This document shows, piece after piece, positions 5,186 through 5,818 of a DNA stretch of 5,818 nt (its first letter is position 1; the number at the start of each line of letters is the position of its first letter). The position numbers and the translations under genes are program-made. The notes under the pieces were generated by a model, which was given only the letters and a program-made list of their open reading frames with translations, ran no database searches and had not been told where the DNA came from. This DNA is from Bacteroidota bacterium (GTDB lineage Bacteria; Bacteroidota; Ignavibacteria; Ignavibacteriales; Ignavibacteriaceae). Location of the stretch: positions 1-5,818 of the forward strand of contig JAJYSI010000235.1 of assembly GCA_021793635.1 (NCBI GenBank), written 5' to 3'.

Positions 5186-5626
5186 TTAATCATTATCAGA
5201 AGTTAAATCTTTAACTGCTTTTCCAAGTTTATCCATATCCTTATTAAAACCAGACTTGAAGTCTTCCCAAGCGCTTTTTCCATCATTCTTATATTCTTCT
5301 AACTTCTTCTTCATTGCGCGATTTGTTGCTTCTAATTTTGCTATTTCGATATTGTATTTAGCTTTCATCTTAGTGCCTGATTTTTTCATTTTTACTTTGA
5401 AGGCAGCAATACTATTTCCATTATCCTGGATTTTTTGTTCAGACGTACTTTTGAAACTTTGCCACTCATCAGAATAACTTGTCTGAACAACCTGAGAATC
5501 CGGCTTGGTCTCAACCATGCTTTCATTGGGTTGTTGGCTATTTTTTTCTTCTGTGTTTTGACATCCCATAAAAACTAAACCCCCAATAAAACCTATAACT
5601 GCAAACGTTAAAATTTTGTTTTTCAT
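5186..5626 (-). CDS. Small charged lipoprotein with helical repeat
   Basis: This 146-residue protein has a signal segment ending VFMGC, so Cys22 is the likely lipidation site; the lipobox is loose (Phe at -3), which is common in this kind of bacterium. Gln at +2 does not signal inner-membrane retention. A polar Gln/Glu/Ser linker (23-50) is followed by a Lys/Glu-rich, Cys-free, probably coiled-coil helix (about 53-141). Two copies of W-x-x-F-K-S, at 55-60 and 120-125, bracket the helix and give it a pseudo-symmetric look. I recall similar unnamed lipoproteins in Bacteroidota-type genomes but know no function. The start is set by AAGGAG ending about four bases before the ATG. It is on the same strand as the DUF3943 gene 119 bases downstream, but hairpins lie between them, so it may be a separate unit. 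Confidence 0.85.
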   Translation of the reverse strand: MKNKILTFAVIGFIGGLVFMGCQNTEEKNSQQPNESMVETKPDSQVVQTSYSDEWQSFKSTSEQKIQDNGNSIAAFKVKMKKSGTKMKAKYNIEIAKLEATNRAMKKKLEEYKNDGKSAWEDFKSGFNKDMDKLGKAVKDLTSDND

Positions 5627-5680
5627 AATTCTCCTTATGTCTTTTTGGGTATATTTATAGATTTCTCACCGGCTAAACCT

Positions 5681-5696
5681 TGCCTACCGGCAGGCA
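5681..5696. repeat. REP-like palindrome TGCCT-ACCGGC-AGGCA
   Basis: The arms TGCCT (5681-5685) and AGGCA (5692-5696) are perfectly complementary around ACCGGC, in a locally GC-rich patch within AT-rich intergenic DNA. Sequences close to TGCCTGCCGGTAGGCA are familiar to me as dispersed intergenic palindromes in several bacterial genomes, so this may be one copy of a genome-wide repeat. It lies about 55 bases upstream of the lipoprotein start. The half-motif ACCGGC also occurs at 5668-5673. Confidence 0.45.
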
Positions 5697-5781
5697 CATT
5701 GGCGTCAACTTAAGAATTTATATATCTAGAACAATGAGGATAAAATTATCATAAATTCGCACTAATACTAAGGAATTTGTT

Positions 5782-5798
5782 AATCCTCTACGAGGATT
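5782..5798. repeat. Perfect 7-bp inverted repeat AATCCTC-TAC-GAGGATT
   Basis: The arms 5782-5788 and 5792-5798 pair perfectly around a 3-base loop near the right edge. It could be the terminator of a minus-strand gene ending just beyond the window, but no U-tract follows on either strand. An operator for the lipoprotein promoter is another option, although it is about 155 bases from that start codon. Confidence 0.35.
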
Positions 5799-5818
5799 TA
5801 TCAATACAAAATGAACTC

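Noticed and set aside
5256..5477. Plus-strand open frame antisense to the lipoprotein gene
   Set aside because: Its Phe/Leu-rich translation is the expected reverse complement of a Lys/Glu-rich coiled coil.
5719..5818. Minus-strand open frame entering from the right edge and ending at a stop near 5719
   Set aside because: About 33 codons with no recognisable protein, crossing a perfect inverted repeat; it is as likely chance as the tail of a neighbouring gene.
1..5818. Defence system, CRISPR array, insertion sequence or tRNA
   Set aside because: No regularly spaced repeats, transposase motifs, nuclease or helicase domains, or cloverleaf patterns were seen on either strand.

Overview
The window is AT-rich, and every convincing gene lies on the minus strand. 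The gene content suggests a Gram-negative, low-GC environmental bacterium of the Bacteroidota/Ignavibacteriota/Chlorobiota assemblage. The pointers are a DUF3943 outer-membrane-type protein, a PAP2 phosphatase with an N-terminal signal segment, a highly charged Gly-Cys lipoprotein, and Met-rich secreted proteins in an A/K/N-rich codon background. This lineage is inferred from protein style; no rRNA or other marker gene is present. Shine-Dalgarno sequences are clear (GGAGG before bfr, AAGGAG before the lipoprotein), so they can be used to choose starts.

Layout in the direction of transcription, from high to low coordinates. The right edge (5627-5818) is non-coding and holds two short perfect dyads. 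A small lipoprotein gene follows (5626-5186). Next is a 119-base gap with an AT-only hairpin, a compound hairpin whose minus-strand loop is C(UUCG)G, and a TATAAT box. A likely two-gene envelope operon comes next: a DUF3943 protein (5066-3489) and, 46 bases later, a PAP2 phosphatase with a complete catalytic triad motif set (3442-2636). A 311-base gap holds at most one doubtful 67-codon ORF. Then comes a tight set: heme-type bacterioferritin with an intact ferroxidase centre (2324-1842), a Met-rich secreted protein starting at its stop codon (1839-1300), and a LysE-family exporter (1236-625). A 474-base non-coding stretch with several short repeats separates this set from the first 50 codons of a NarL/FixJ-type response regulator (150-1), which is cut by the left edge.

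Functionally there are two themes. One is metal storage and handling: bacterioferritin translationally linked to a periplasmic Met/His-rich beta-sandwich-like protein, with a small-molecule exporter downstream. The other is cell-envelope lipid work: PAP2 plus DUF3943, with a lipoprotein upstream. Nothing here is a defence island, mobile element or CRISPR array. The most interesting items are the bfr/Met-rich pairing, the PAP2/DUF3943 pair and the structured leader at 5111-5158.
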